A stretch of 27,079 bases of DNA from Corynebacterium sp. (GCF_030152825.1 NZ_JASLIP010000030.1:1-27079); one strand, 5' to 3'; positions 1-7,622 are shown, counted from the first letter of the stretch. Notes: generated by a model not told the origin, from the sequence alone. Translations and numbers: made by a program.

Positions 1-483
1 GCGGTCGTGGTCCATCTTCAGGCGCCAGACCGGCTTGCGACCCTCCGCCTCAAACGCGGCGATCTGCTCCTCGGTGAGGTCGCGGTCGTAGTTGTCGTAG
101 CCCAGCTTCGGGTCGCGGCCAGCGGCCTTGTGGCGCTCCTCGACCTCTTCCGGGGTGGAGTACGCCGGGTAGACCTCGCCGGCGGCCTTCAGCTTTTCCA
201 GAACCTCGGCGTAGATATCCATGCGCTGGGACTGGCGGTAGGGCTCGTGCGGGCCGCCGGTCTCGATCCCCTCGTCCCAGTCGAGGCCGAGCCACTTCAG
301 GGAGTCAATGATGGCCTGGTAGGACTCCTCGGTGTCGCGCTGAGCATCCGTATCCTCGATGCGGAAGATCAGCTTGCCGCCGGTGTGGCGAGCATAAGCC
401 CAGTTAAACAGCGCGGTGCGCACCATGCCGACGTGCGGGGTGCCGGTGGGCGATGGACAAAAACGTACGCGAACTTCACTCAT
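1..483 (-). CDS. gltX: Glutamyl-tRNA synthetase, N-terminal 161 codons (runs off the left edge)
   Basis: This is the start of a class I aminoacyl-tRNA synthetase that charges tRNA-Glu with glutamate in the cytoplasm. Reading the minus strand from the ATG at 483-481 gives MSEVRVRFCPSPTGTPHVGM. It contains the Rossmann-fold signature PSPTGTPHVGM, the actinobacterial form of the HIGH motif, followed by the FRIEDTD motif and WLGLDWDEG, all typical of GluRS. The frame stays open to base 1, so about two thirds of the protein, including the KMSKS loop and anticodon-binding region, lies outside the window. No Shine-Dalgarno sequence precedes the ATG. A TAGGAT hexamer ends 8 bases upstream, which would fit a leaderless transcript. 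The family assignment is secure. Confidence 0.97.
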   Translation of the reverse strand, partial: MSEVRVRFCPSPTGTPHVGMVRTALFNWAYARHTGGKLIFRIEDTDAQRDTEESYQAIIDSLKWLGLDWDEGIETGGPHEPYRQSQRMDIYAEVLEKLKAAGEVYPAYSTPEEVEERHKAAGRDPKLGYDNYDRDLTEEQIAAFEAEGRKPVWRLKMDHDR

Positions 484-491
484 GGGCTCTT

Positions 492-497
492 ATCCTA
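492..497 (-). promoter_or_regulatory. Possible gltX -10 element for a leaderless mRNA
   Basis: On the minus strand TAGGAT matches the corynebacterial TANNNT -10 pattern and ends 8 bases before the gltX ATG. No clear -35 box is seen at 16-18 bases. If it is used, transcription would start at or next to the ATG. This is inferred from spacing only. Confidence 0.4.
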
Positions 498-561
498 CCC
501 GCGCTGCCCCGTCGCAAGATCGAGCGCCGGGGCTGAACCACAGGATCCGCCCTGGGAGCGC

Positions 562-594
562 AAAACCCCGGGCTGTGCATCGCACAACCCGGGG
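562..594 (-). terminator. Intrinsic terminator of the secreted esterase gene
   Basis: Two 13-base arms (566-578 and 582-594) with a 3-base loop pair completely on the minus-strand RNA if one G-U pair is allowed, and are followed by GTTTTG. On the plus strand the same position would be a C-A mismatch, so the element is tuned to the minus strand. It lies 25 bases beyond the stop codon of the esterase gene. Confidence 0.8.
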
Positions 595-618
595 CGGGCG
601 CGGGCCATTGCCCCGCGC

Positions 619-1695
619 TTAACGAATGGATGACTTGAAGAAGTTCCAGGACTCCTGCGCCGCATCCGGACGGCTCGGGTACCAGGTGTGCTCGCCACCC
701 GCGACCTTCTGCACCACGGTCGACACGGCGCAGCCGCTGTAGCGGTAAGTCGTGATGTTGCCGTTCGTGGAGGCACTCGGCGCCTTGGAGAGGTCACACT
801 TGTTCCGGGCAGCGAACTGACGGTGCACCTGGTCGATGGAGAGGTAGGTTGCGCCGTGACGGGAACCGCCGTTGTAGTTCACGATGTCGTCGCCGGTGCC
901 GTGGATGATCATGGTCGGCACCGAGGCATTCACGCAGTTGCTCACCGTCGGGGTGTAGTACGCGCCGGACACGCCCACGACGCCCTTGACCAGGTCGGGG
1001 GCCGCGCAGCCGAGCCCCAGGGCCATGCCACCACCGTTGGACAGCCCGGTGGCGTAGACGCGATTGCGGTCTGCCTTGCCCTCGCGGACCAGGGTGTTGA
1101 CGATCTGGCGGACGAAGACCACGTCGGCACTGCGGCTGGTGTTGGTGGCGTACGGGGCCCCACCCCATGCCGGGTAGGTCTCACCCTTGAAAGTGCTGCG
1201 CACCGGCTCCGGGTACACGATGATCGCGGAGTCACCGGCTGCGGTGTTCTCCAGGCCGGCGTAGCTGCGGGCCTTGTTCGCGTCGTGCTGCCAGCCGCCG
1301 AACATGAACACGACCGGCAGGTTGCTCCGCAGGCCAGACTTCGGCATCTTGACGATCGCCTTGCGGGTCTTGCCGTTGACGCTGAAAGTGCGCTCGCTCA
1401 GGTTGGCGTTATTGCTCGGGGCGGTACCCGCCCCGCCTCCGCCGCCATTTTCCAGGCCGCCGACGATGCCGTTGATGATGCCGGCGAGGTCCTCCAGGTC
1501 GCCTGCGGAGGAGCTGAGGCTGCCCATGGAGGACTGTGCCTGGGCTTCGGGGGATCCCTGCGGAACGAAGGAGAGGGAGAGGGCTGCTGCTGCGGCGAGT
1601 GCTGCGGTCAGGCCGCGGCGGAGAATGCGGCGGGACTGTGCCGGCTGCTCAGCGGGCTCACCGGCGCGCTGAGACAGGTGGGGAAGAAAGTTCAT
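619..1695 (-). CDS. Secreted PHB-depolymerase / LpqC-family esterase
   Basis: This is a 358-residue alpha/beta-hydrolase of the polyhydroxybutyrate depolymerase/LpqC esterase family. The N-terminus has a long basic stretch (SRRILRRG, about 21-28), then a hydrophobic Ala/Leu core (about 29-45) and an Ala-Gln-Ala region near 51-53. This looks like a cleavable signal peptide; there is no lipobox cysteine, so a lipoprotein is unlikely. A low-complexity Ser/Gly linker (about 55-95) precedes the catalytic domain. Visible catalytic elements are GLSNG (nucleophile Ser219), HGTGDD (Asp269 or Asp270) and GGEHTWY (His336). Cysteines at 230, 254, 300 and 322 could form disulfides outside the cell. The natural substrate is unknown; feruloyl or other esters are as likely as PHB. 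The gene stands alone and ends at a good terminator. The start is uncertain, since no clear Shine-Dalgarno sequence is seen. Confidence 0.85.
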   Translation of the reverse strand: MNFLPHLSQRAGEPAEQPAQSRRILRRGLTAALAAAAALSLSFVPQGSPEAQAQSSMGSLSSSAGDLEDLAGIINGIVGGLENGGGGGAGTAPSNNANLSERTFSVNGKTRKAIVKMPKSGLRSNLPVVFMFGGWQHDANKARSYAGLENTAAGDSAIIVYPEPVRSTFKGETYPAWGGAPYATNTSRSADVVFVRQIVNTLVREGKADRNRVYATGLSNGGGMALGLGCAAPDLVKGVVGVSGAYYTPTVSNCVNASVPTMIIHGTGDDIVNYNGGSRHGATYLSIDQVHRQFAARNKCDLSKAPSASTNGNITTYRYSGCAVSTVVQKVAGGEHTWYPSRPDAAQESWNFFKSSIR

Positions 1696-1788
1696 GCGGC
1701 AAATGTACTCTATGGTCCCTCAGGAAACCTAGTTGCGTCGAACACTGGCCCTTGAGGTGGCCATCGAGGAGCCCGCGGGGGCGGTCGG

Positions 1789-1794
1789 TAGACT
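1789..1794 (+). promoter_or_regulatory. Possible -10 element of the isochorismate synthase gene
   Basis: TAGACT matches TANNNT and is followed by exactly 7 bases before the ATG at 1802, the geometry expected of a leaderless mRNA. It is the main reason to prefer this ATG over the TTG at 1733. No convincing -35 box is visible. Confidence 0.45.
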
Positions 1795-1801
1795 GGTGGG
1801 T

Positions 1802-2944
1802 ATGGATTCAGACAAAAGGCCGGTGACCGCTCCGGACTTTTTGCTGTCACGACCACATCACAGCATTCGGACTCAGGGGCGTAAGGCCACATTCCCGGAC
1901 CCTTTCGAGGCCAGCACGGCCCTGCGCGAGGGCACCGCTGAGCTGCTGGTCGGCGCGATTCCTTTCAACACTGGCTTCCGCGCCGCGCTCATGGAGCCGG
2001 AGAAGGTCGTCACCTTCGACGGCCCGCTCGAGCCGCCCGCATACTTCCGCGGACGAGAGGCCGCCGAGTCCCTCGAGGCGGTCGAGGTCACCGTCGCGAC
2101 GACGAAGGAAGAACACCAGGCCCGGGTCGCCGCGGCGATTCAGACCATCCGCCGGACCAGCCTGGAGAAGGTGGTTCTGGCCCGCGTGGCGGACGTCTAC
2201 TTCGCAGACACCATCGACCCGCTGCTCGTCGCCGCCCGCTTCATCGATCTTTCCGCCAACCGTGACGGCTACGCCGTGGACCTGTCTGCGACCGGGCGCA
2301 AGGAGGACCAGGGGTCGATGTTCGTGGGTTCCTCCCCCGAGATGTTGGTCTCCCGGAAGGGCAGGACGGTTCGAGCGTTCCCGCTGGCGGGTTCAGCGCC
2401 GCGCACGGGCATTGCAGAGCGCGACGACGCGACCGCCGAAGAGCTGCGTTCGAGCGAGAAGAACCTCGTCGAGCACGCGCTTGTGGTGGAGCACTACCGC
2501 AGGATCTTGGATCCACTGTGTTCGGAGCTCGATATCCCCGCCGAGCCCCTCATTCACGAGACCACCGAGATGATTCACCTGGGAACCCCGATCGTTGGCA
2601 CCCTGGCTGACGCGGAATACTCCGCTCTTGACCTTGCCCTGATGCTGCACCCAACCCCGGCGATCGGTGGCACCCCCACCGACGAGGCGGTGGGGATCAT
2701 CGAGTCTGTGGAAGAACCCCGCGAGTTCTATGCCGGCGCGGTCGGCTGGTGTGATGCCAGCGGCGACGGAGAGTGGATGGTCGCCATCCGTTGCGCCTGC
2801 GTGGAGGGGGATTCTGCGCGCGTGTGGGCCGGTGGCGGGATCGTCGCCGACTCCGATCCCCACGAGGAGGCGGAGGAAACCACCGCCAAGCTGCAAACCG
2901 CGCTGCGGGCGCTCAACGTCCCCGCCAGCATGCGGAACGTCTAA
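1802..2944 (+). CDS. Isochorismate synthase (EntC/MenF family)
   Basis: This enzyme converts chorismate to isochorismate, the entry to menaquinone or to catecholate siderophores. The 380-residue protein carries the chorismate-binding signatures in order: LEKVVLAR (Lys123 as probable general base), FVGSSPEML (174-182), FPLAGSAPR (193-201), HETTEMIHLG (252-261), LMLHPTPAIGGTP (280-292), REFYAGAVGW (307-316), WMVAIRCA (325-332) and a C-terminal AGGGIVADSDP. These fit isochorismate synthases better than TrpE or PabB. The frame stays open upstream to a TTG at 1733, but the ATG at 1802 has a TANNNT box 7 bases before it, so I start there. No siderophore or other menaquinone gene is adjacent; menaquinone supply is the likely role by inference. 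It converges on the FAH-family gene. Confidence 0.9.
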   Translation: MDSDKRPVTAPDFLLSRPHHSIRTQGRKATFPDPFEASTALREGTAELLVGAIPFNTGFRAALMEPEKVVTFDGPLEPPAYFRGREAAESLEAVEVTVATTKEEHQARVAAAIQTIRRTSLEKVVLARVADVYFADTIDPLLVAARFIDLSANRDGYAVDLSATGRKEDQGSMFVGSSPEMLVSRKGRTVRAFPLAGSAPRTGIAERDDATAEELRSSEKNLVEHALVVEHYRRILDPLCSELDIPAEPLIHETTEMIHLGTPIVGTLADAEYSALDLALMLHPTPAIGGTPTDEAVGIIESVEEPREFYAGAVGWCDASGDGEWMVAIRCACVEGDSARVWAGGGIVADSDPHEEAEETTAKLQTALRALNVPASMRNV

Positions 2945-2961
2945 CCCCCGCCCCCACGGCG

Positions 2962-2986
2962 CGGCGAACCTCCCCCGAGGCCGCCG
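2962..2986. terminator. Hairpin between convergent genes
   Basis: CGGCG (2962-2966) pairs with CGCCG (2982-2986), and CCTC (2969-2972) with GAGG (2977-2980), giving a GC-rich hairpin in the 54-base gap between two convergent stop codons. It can form on both strands. There is no run of U after it, so its role as a terminator is only suggested by position. Confidence 0.35.
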
Positions 2987-2998
2987 ACTCCGTATCTT

Positions 2999-3805
2999 CT
3001 AGTATGCCTGAACCGGGTTGGCCAGCGTTCCCAGGCCTGGGATTTCCACCGCAATGCGGTCGCCCGGCACCATCTCCGCGGTACCGGCCGGCGAACCGGT
3101 GCAGATCACATCGCCCGGCAGCAGGGTGAACGCGGAGGATACCCACTCGACGATCTCCGGGATGTCCTTGATCATCTGGTTAGAGTTCGAGTCCTGCTTG
3201 GTCTCGGTCTTCCCGTCGTGGGTCAGGTGTGCCTTGATGGGCAGGCTGTCGATGTCGATTCCGTCGACGTTCGTCTCGATCCATGGGCCCAGCGGGCAGA
3301 AGCTGTCCAGGCCCTTCGCGCGGGACCATTGACCGTCAGCGAACTGCAGGTCGCGGGAGCTGACGTCGTTGACGATGGTGAAGCCCAGGACGACGTCCTT
3401 CCAGTTGTTACGGTTGACGTCCTTGCACGGTCGCCCGATGACGATGGCGAGCTCGCCTTCGAACTCGACACGGGTGGCCCACTCGGGGATGCGGATCGGG
3501 GCTTCGGGGCCAACGACGGCTGTCGGGGGCTTCAGGAAGATGGTCGGTGGGAGGTGCTCCGCGCCCTGCTTGAAGACCTCCTTGACGTGGTCGGCATAGT
3601 TGCGACCCACGGCTACGATCTTGCTGGGAAGGATCGGCGCGAGCAGCCGAACCTCCTCGATCGGCCACGACTTGCCGGTGAACTCCGGCTCGCCGAATGG
3701 GTGATTAGCGATTTCGCGGCAGGTGGCGCCGGTGCCGTCCGGCTGGCCACCCTCAAGCACCGCGAATGTCATTCCTTCTGGGTGAGCAATTCGGGCGATA
3801 CGCAT
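2999..3805 (-). CDS. Fumarylacetoacetate hydrolase (FAH) family protein
   Basis: This is a 268-residue metal-dependent hydrolase, isomerase or decarboxylase of the FAH superfamily. Typical blocks are visible: KIVAVGRNYADHVKE, PTIFLKPPTAVVGP, the metal-binding VEFEGELAIVIGR (E-x-E), FTIVNDVSSRDLQ, KGLDSFCPLGPWI, and the C-terminal LLPGDVICTGSPAGT. Members act on fumarylpyruvate, acylpyruvates or oxaloacetate; sequence alone does not choose between them. The ATG at 3805 (MRIARIAHPEG) is preferred; a TTG three codons upstream is possible. The start lies 11 bases after the stop of the DnaQ-like gene, so the two are probably co-transcribed. GGTAGGG in the end of that gene could act as a weak ribosome site, and the TAGGGT within it also fits a -10 element. 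In C. glutamicum an FAH-like gene has the same position next to dnaQ2. Confidence 0.9.
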   Translation of the reverse strand: MRIARIAHPEGMTFAVLEGGQPDGTGATCREIANHPFGEPEFTGKSWPIEEVRLLAPILPSKIVAVGRNYADHVKEVFKQGAEHLPPTIFLKPPTAVVGPEAPIRIPEWATRVEFEGELAIVIGRPCKDVNRNNWKDVVLGFTIVNDVSSRDLQFADGQWSRAKGLDSFCPLGPWIETNVDGIDIDSLPIKAHLTHDGKTETKQDSNSNQMIKDIPEIVEWVSSAFTLLPGDVICTGSPAGTAEMVPGDRIAVEIPGLGTLANPVQAY

Positions 3806-3816
3806 AGGTACCAACC

Positions 3817-4536
3817 CTACCTGGCTGTGCGCTCGATGATGTCGCTTAGGGTACTTGTTATCGAAAGATTATTTCTTTCGTGTTTCAGCATCGCGAGCAG
3901 CAGCTCCCCGCAGGCCAGCGCGTCGCTGAGCGCATTGTGGGAACCGTAATGCGGTAGCCCGTAGCGTTCCCGCACCCGCGGTAACCGCAGATCCTCACCG
4001 CGCGGGTAGGTCGCCATGCGCTCGAAGTACCGGCGTTCGATGGCGAAGGTGTCGATGACCGGGACGGAGAGACCCGAACCGAAGTGTTGCCTACAGGCCT
4101 GACCTAGGAACTGGGTCTCGATGGGCGAAAAATGCACGACCATCGCCCGGCCCCGGAGCGCCAACAGCAATCTGCTCAACACGTCGCGCAGCGGCTCCCC
4201 TGCCTCGATGTCCGTGTGGGTGATGCCATGGATCTTCGCCGATTCCATGCCGGCAGGTACGCGCTCCAGGGCCTCCGGTTCGTGGTGGATCACCGCGTAG
4301 TCCGCCTCGGCCGGGGTGATGCGCCCGCCAGTCATGGGCACCCAACCGATGGAGAGGATGAGGTCCTTCTTTGGATCCAGGCCGGTGGTTTCGACGTCCA
4401 CGGCCAGCAGTGGGGCCTCTCCGATGGGCTGGTCCACCTTGGCACGGGGGACGTCGTGGTACTCCGCCAGGGCGCCCGTCGCCTGACGGGTACGCCAGGA
4501 AGTACCCAGCCAGGGAGCCTGCCACCACTTCGCCAT
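3817..4536 (-). CDS. DnaQ-like 3'-5' exonuclease (DEDDh)
   Basis: This is a 239-residue exonuclease of the DNA polymerase III epsilon/DEDD superfamily. ExoI is AVDVETTGLD (Asp47, Glu49). ExoIII is SHNALSDALACGELL (His200, Asp205), the DEDDh type. ExoII reads VVHFSPIETQFL, with Glu140 where most relatives have Asp. There is no polymerase or helicase domain, so it is a stand-alone nuclease, perhaps for repair or RNA trimming. The start at 4536 is well supported: AAAGGAG lies just upstream of ATG-GCG (MAKWWQAPWLG). An upstream in-frame ATG would overlap the neighbouring gene and adds a Cys/Arg-rich stretch not expected for the family. The gene follows the CBS/DUF294 gene by 37 bases and precedes the FAH gene by 11, suggesting an operon. 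A CBS/DUF294-DnaQ pairing is also seen in C. glutamicum (dnaQ2). Confidence 0.92.
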   Translation of the reverse strand: MAKWWQAPWLGTSWRTRQATGALAEYHDVPRAKVDQPIGEAPLLAVDVETTGLDPKKDLILSIGWVPMTGGRITPAEADYAVIHHEPEALERVPAGMESAKIHGITHTDIEAGEPLRDVLSRLLLALRGRAMVVHFSPIETQFLGQACRQHFGSGLSVPVIDTFAIERRYFERMATYPRGEDLRLPRVRERYGLPHYGSHNALSDALACGELLLAMLKHERNNLSITSTLSDIIERTAR

Positions 4537-4556
4537 CGCTACTCCTTTAATAATCC
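4537..4556 (-). promoter_or_regulatory. Ribosome-binding site that fixes the DnaQ-like start
   Basis: Minus-strand AAAGGAGTAGCG-ATG is a strong Shine-Dalgarno sequence with good spacing to the ATG at 4536. It argues against the in-frame ATG 35 codons upstream. Confidence 0.7.
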
Positions 4557-4573
4557 TCTCGCTCGGCTTCGCC

Positions 4574-6436
4574 TTACACGCTGCGCACTGGGAAACGCAC
4601 CGAGAGCCCCGATTGGGCCTTCTTGATGATCTGGAAGGCATCCCGCAGGTGCTCCCGTTCCATCTTCTTTAACTCCCCCGGGTCGACCCGGTAGTCCGGC
4701 GCCTCCCCCGCCGCGTCCTGCTTCGCCTGGTGGTGAAGGCTGATGGAAGACAGGAAATCGAAGGCATCGGTGAGGTCCGCTGCAGCCGATCGGCTGAGCG
4801 ACTCCCCCGCCGCCGCGGCCAGCCGTGACCGGGTGGAGAGCTCGTGGCTGCCGCTCAGAATCGCGTGCAGGCGCGCGATCTGCACAACGGCGGCCAACCC
4901 GCCCTTCTTGATGTCCAGGGTGTGCGCGTGCTCGCCGCGCCGCCCCAGGATCAGGCCCCGAAAGACCCCAAGCGGGGGTTCCCGGCGTACCGCGAGCGCG
5001 GCGAGGTGCGCGTGCAGCCGGGGTGCCTGGTTGGCCGCAGCAGTTGCATAGGCGTGGATCTCATCGACCATCTCCTCCCCGCCGCCGACGGCCCGCATGT
5101 CGAAGAAGGTCTGCGCGTGCAACAGGGCGTCGGGCTCGGGGGCGGTGATCCAGTGGTGGAAGGTCGCCCGCCATTGGCTGACCGTCATCCGCCACTGCGA
5201 GTTGGAGGCCATCATGTCGCCGGGGCACAACGGCTGCCCGGCGGTCGCCAGCCCCTGACAGACCATCTCGCCAAGGCGCCGGAAGTACTCGCCGTGCTCC
5301 TCGGGCTGGTATTCATCAGAGATGACCAGGGCGTTGTCCTGGTCGCTGGCGGTGCCCATCTCGCGGCGCCCCTGGGATCCCAGCACGGCGAAGGCGAAGG
5401 GCACAGGGGCTGGCCCCAGTTCCTCCTCAACAAGCGTGAGAAGCCGCCTGGTCAGCGCGTCGGTGGCCACGGTCAGCAGTCGCTGGGCCTCCTCAGAACT
5501 GGCCCCGCGCTCCAAGAAGCGGATGGCCACGGCTTTGGCGGAGCGATAGGTCTCGGCCAACTCCTCTGGCGTGTTCTGGCGGGCGAGCTGTCCGGAAAGG
5601 TAAAGGGGGTCGGATTGCATGAGACGCATGATGTCGGCCGCGGCGATGATGCCCGCGACCCTGCCGTCGTCGACGACCGGGATGTGGTGGATCCCGCGCT
5701 CCGCCATGAGCAGCATGGCCTCGAAGACGAGAGCGTCTGACCCCAGGGAGAGGGGGTTGGCGGTCATGGCCTCGGAAACCGGCGAGTCCCCACTGATCTC
5801 CGCAGCGACGGAGCGGCGCATGTCTCGGTCGGTGATGATGCCACGGAGCTCGCGGTCGTCGATGACTAGCAGCGAGCTGACGTTGTGCTCCCCCATGCTG
5901 ATCGCGGCATCCCGCAGTGTGGTCTGTGAAGTTGTCGCGGCGGGGTCAGTGATAGCGAAGGCTCCCAGCGGGGTGCGCAGCACCTCAGAGCTGGTGTTGC
6001 TGCGGGTCTGTTCCGCCGCGAGCCGGATGCGCTCAGAGAGGCTGGAGAAGTAGCGCAGGAAGTCGGCGAACTCTTCTGCGAGCGGGGCGAAGGTCTCCCG
6101 CGAGATGTAGATGATGAGGCTATCCTCCACGGCCTCCATCTGATAGTGGGATTCGGGCTCGGCGACAAGCGTGGAGTAGCCGAAGGTCTGACCGATATCC
6201 CGACGGTCCAGGAGGATGCCGTCCTCATCGATGACGTCCACGGCCCCGGAGCGGATCACGCCGAGCTCGTCGTTGACCTCCCCGTGGCGGATGAGGACCT
6301 CGCCTTTGCGGGCGTAGCCGATCTGGGTTCCTGCGGCGAGGGCGTTCAGGGCGGGTTTGGGAAGCCGGGAGAAGGGCTCGTGGGCGGCGAGGAAGCTGCG
6401 GATCTCCTCGACTTCGACGCTGACTGGCGCATTCAT
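4574..6436 (-). CDS. cNMP-binding / CBS-pair / DUF294 nucleotidyltransferase-like protein
   Basis: This is a 620-residue cytoplasmic signalling protein of unknown ligand. Domains in order are a cyclic-nucleotide-binding-like beta-roll (about 15-135), two CBS motifs (about 155-275) with IITDRDMR and GIIAAADIM, and a DUF294 nucleotidyltransferase-like domain. That domain has GSQGRREMGTASDQDN (353-368) with the paired Asp365/Asp367 expected for metal binding, followed by the helical DUF294 C-terminal domain (about 470-615). The layout matches the family related to the PII-uridylyltransferase fold. CBS pairs usually bind adenosyl nucleotides, so an energy-sensing role is reasonable but not shown. 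It is probably the first gene of an operon with the DnaQ-like and FAH genes. TAGGTT ends 6 bases before the ATG, which suggests a leaderless start. Confidence 0.9.
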   Translation of the reverse strand: MNAPVSVEVEEIRSFLAAHEPFSRLPKPALNALAAGTQIGYARKGEVLIRHGEVNDELGVIRSGAVDVIDEDGILLDRRDIGQTFGYSTLVAEPESHYQMEAVEDSLIIYISRETFAPLAEEFADFLRYFSSLSERIRLAAEQTRSNTSSEVLRTPLGAFAITDPAATTSQTTLRDAAISMGEHNVSSLLVIDDRELRGIITDRDMRRSVAAEISGDSPVSEAMTANPLSLGSDALVFEAMLLMAERGIHHIPVVDDGRVAGIIAAADIMRLMQSDPLYLSGQLARQNTPEELAETYRSAKAVAIRFLERGASSEEAQRLLTVATDALTRRLLTLVEEELGPAPVPFAFAVLGSQGRREMGTASDQDNALVISDEYQPEEHGEYFRRLGEMVCQGLATAGQPLCPGDMMASNSQWRMTVSQWRATFHHWITAPEPDALLHAQTFFDMRAVGGGEEMVDEIHAYATAAANQAPRLHAHLAALAVRREPPLGVFRGLILGRRGEHAHTLDIKKGGLAAVVQIARLHAILSGSHELSTRSRLAAAAGESLSRSAAADLTDAFDFLSSISLHHQAKQDAAGEAPDYRVDPGELKKMEREHLRDAFQIIKKAQSGLSVRFPVRSV

Positions 6437-6442
6437 GGCCTC

Positions 6443-6448
6443 AACCTA
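6443..6448 (-). promoter_or_regulatory. Possible -10 element of the CBS/DUF294 operon
   Basis: Minus-strand TAGGTT (TANNNT) ends 6 bases before the ATG at 6436, the same arrangement as at several other genes here. The -35 region is weak. Confidence 0.4.
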
Positions 6449-6519
6449 CCCATTCGGATTTAGGTTTGGGAGCCAAACCACTGAAGTGCTCCTCGCTGAC
6501 GCTCCCAAGACATGACTAA

Positions 6520-6549
6520 GCCCGAGCCTTCCATGCGGAAAGCCCGGGC
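6520..6549 (-). terminator. leuB transcription terminator
   Basis: Thirteen-base arms (6520-6532 and 6537-6549) with a 4-base loop pair fully on the minus-strand RNA with two G-U pairs; the same positions are mismatches on the plus strand. The hairpin sits 25 bases past the leuB stop. The tail is only TTAGT, so termination may be partial. A second inverted repeat lies further on (TTGGGAGC 6466-6473, GCTCCCAA 6501-6508). Confidence 0.65.
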
Positions 6550-6574
6550 GGTAGACGTTGGACCCAGCGCTGGG

Positions 6575-7594
6575 CTAAGCCTGGACCGCTGCGGCGATGC
6601 GGTCGCCGACTTCGGCGGTGCGGATCGGGGAACCATCGCGGCCGGCAGCCTCGTCCAGCACGGCCTTCTCGATCTTCTCGGCGTTCGCCTCATCGCCTAG
6701 GTGGCGCAGCATCAGGGCCACGGAGAGGATCGCAGCGCATGGGTCGGCGATCCCCTGGCCGGCGATGTCCGGGGCCGAGCCGTGCACCGGCTCGAACATG
6801 GAGGGGTTCTTGTGGGTCGGGTCGATATTGCCCGAGGCAGCCAGGCCGATGCCGCCGGTCACCGCACCCGCCAGGTCGGTCAGAATGTCTCCGAAGAGGT
6901 TATCGGTGACGATGACGTCGTAGCGGGATGGGTCGGTGACCATGTAGATGGTGGCGGCGTCGATGTGGTTGTAATCCACCTCGACGTCCGGGAATTCCTG
7001 CCCGATGGTCTCGATGGCGCGCTGCCACAGGCCACCCGCATTCACGAGGACGTTGGTCTTGTGGACCCAGGTCAGCTTCTTGCGGCGCTCCTGGGCGCGG
7101 CGGAAGGCGTCGCGGACGACGCGCTCGACGCCGAACCAGGTGTTCTGGCTGACCTCGCTGGCAACCTCGTGGTCGGTGCCCTCGCGCAGGGTGCCGCCGT
7201 TGCCGCAGTAGAGGCCCTCGGTGCCCTCGCGGACGACCACGAAATCGATCTCGCCAGGGTTCTCCAGCGGGGAGCTCGCCCCCGGGTAGAGCTTAGAGGG
7301 GCGCAGGTTGACCGCATGATCAAGCTTGAAGCGCAGTGGCAGCAGCAGACCGCGCTCCAGCACGCCGGCCGGGACGGTGCGCGGGTCGCCGATCGCGCCC
7401 AGCAGGATCGCGTCGTGCTGCTTGAGGCTCTCCAAGTCGGCGTCGGTCAACGTCTCGCCATTACGAAGGTAGCGCCGGGCGCCGAGGTCGTATTCCGTCG
7501 TTGCGACATCGTCGCGCACTGCCTTGAGGACCTTCAAGGCCTCCGCGGTGACCTCGACGCCAATACCGTCACCATCAATAACCGCGAGTTTCAT
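6575..7594 (-). CDS. leuB: 3-isopropylmalate dehydrogenase
   Basis: LeuB oxidises and decarboxylates (2R,3S)-3-isopropylmalate to 2-ketoisocaproate with NAD+, the last leucine-specific step before transamination. At 339 residues it has the length of actinobacterial LeuB. Visible signatures are MKLAVIDGDGIGVEV at the N-terminus, LKLDHAVNLRP-like substrate-binding arginines, VVREGTEGLYCG, the metal-binding region YDVIVTDNLFGDILTDLAG, and the NAD-binding EPVHGSAPDIAG. The ATG at 7594 is supported by AAGGGG 8 bases upstream. It diverges from the ABC transporter genes, and its promoter carries an LtbR-like operator. leuA, leuC and leuD are not in the window. Confidence 0.97.
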   Translation of the reverse strand: MKLAVIDGDGIGVEVTAEALKVLKAVRDDVATTEYDLGARRYLRNGETLTDADLESLKQHDAILLGAIGDPRTVPAGVLERGLLLPLRFKLDHAVNLRPSKLYPGASSPLENPGEIDFVVVREGTEGLYCGNGGTLREGTDHEVASEVSQNTWFGVERVVRDAFRRAQERRKKLTWVHKTNVLVNAGGLWQRAIETIGQEFPDVEVDYNHIDAATIYMVTDPSRYDVIVTDNLFGDILTDLAGAVTGGIGLAASGNIDPTHKNPSMFEPVHGSAPDIAGQGIADPCAAILSVALMLRHLGDEANAEKIEKAVLDEAAGRDGSPIRTAEVGDRIAAAVQA

Positions 7595-7610
7595 AGAATG
7601 AACCCCTTCA

Positions 7611-7622
7611 TCTCACCATCTG
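7611..7622 (-). promoter_or_regulatory. LtbR-like operator in the leuB promoter
   Basis: Minus-strand CAGATGGTGAGA differs at two of 12 positions from the LtbR site as I remember it from C. glutamicum (CA[T/C]ATAGTG[A/G]GA, located downstream of the leuB and leuCD -10 boxes). Here too it lies just downstream of the proposed -10. It overlaps a perfect 8-bp inverted repeat, TCACCATC-TG-GATGGTGA (7613-7630). LtbR is an IclR-type repressor of leucine and tryptophan genes. Confidence 0.5.

Noticed and set aside
1733..1801. TTG start that would lengthen the isochorismate synthase by 23 residues
   Set aside because: The extension has no family similarity that I can see and would include the TANNNT box placed 7 bases before the ATG at 1802.
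4537..4641. Upstream ATG for the DnaQ-like exonuclease
   Set aside because: It overlaps the end of the CBS/DUF294 gene by 68 bases, while AAAGGAG sits directly before the ATG at 4536.
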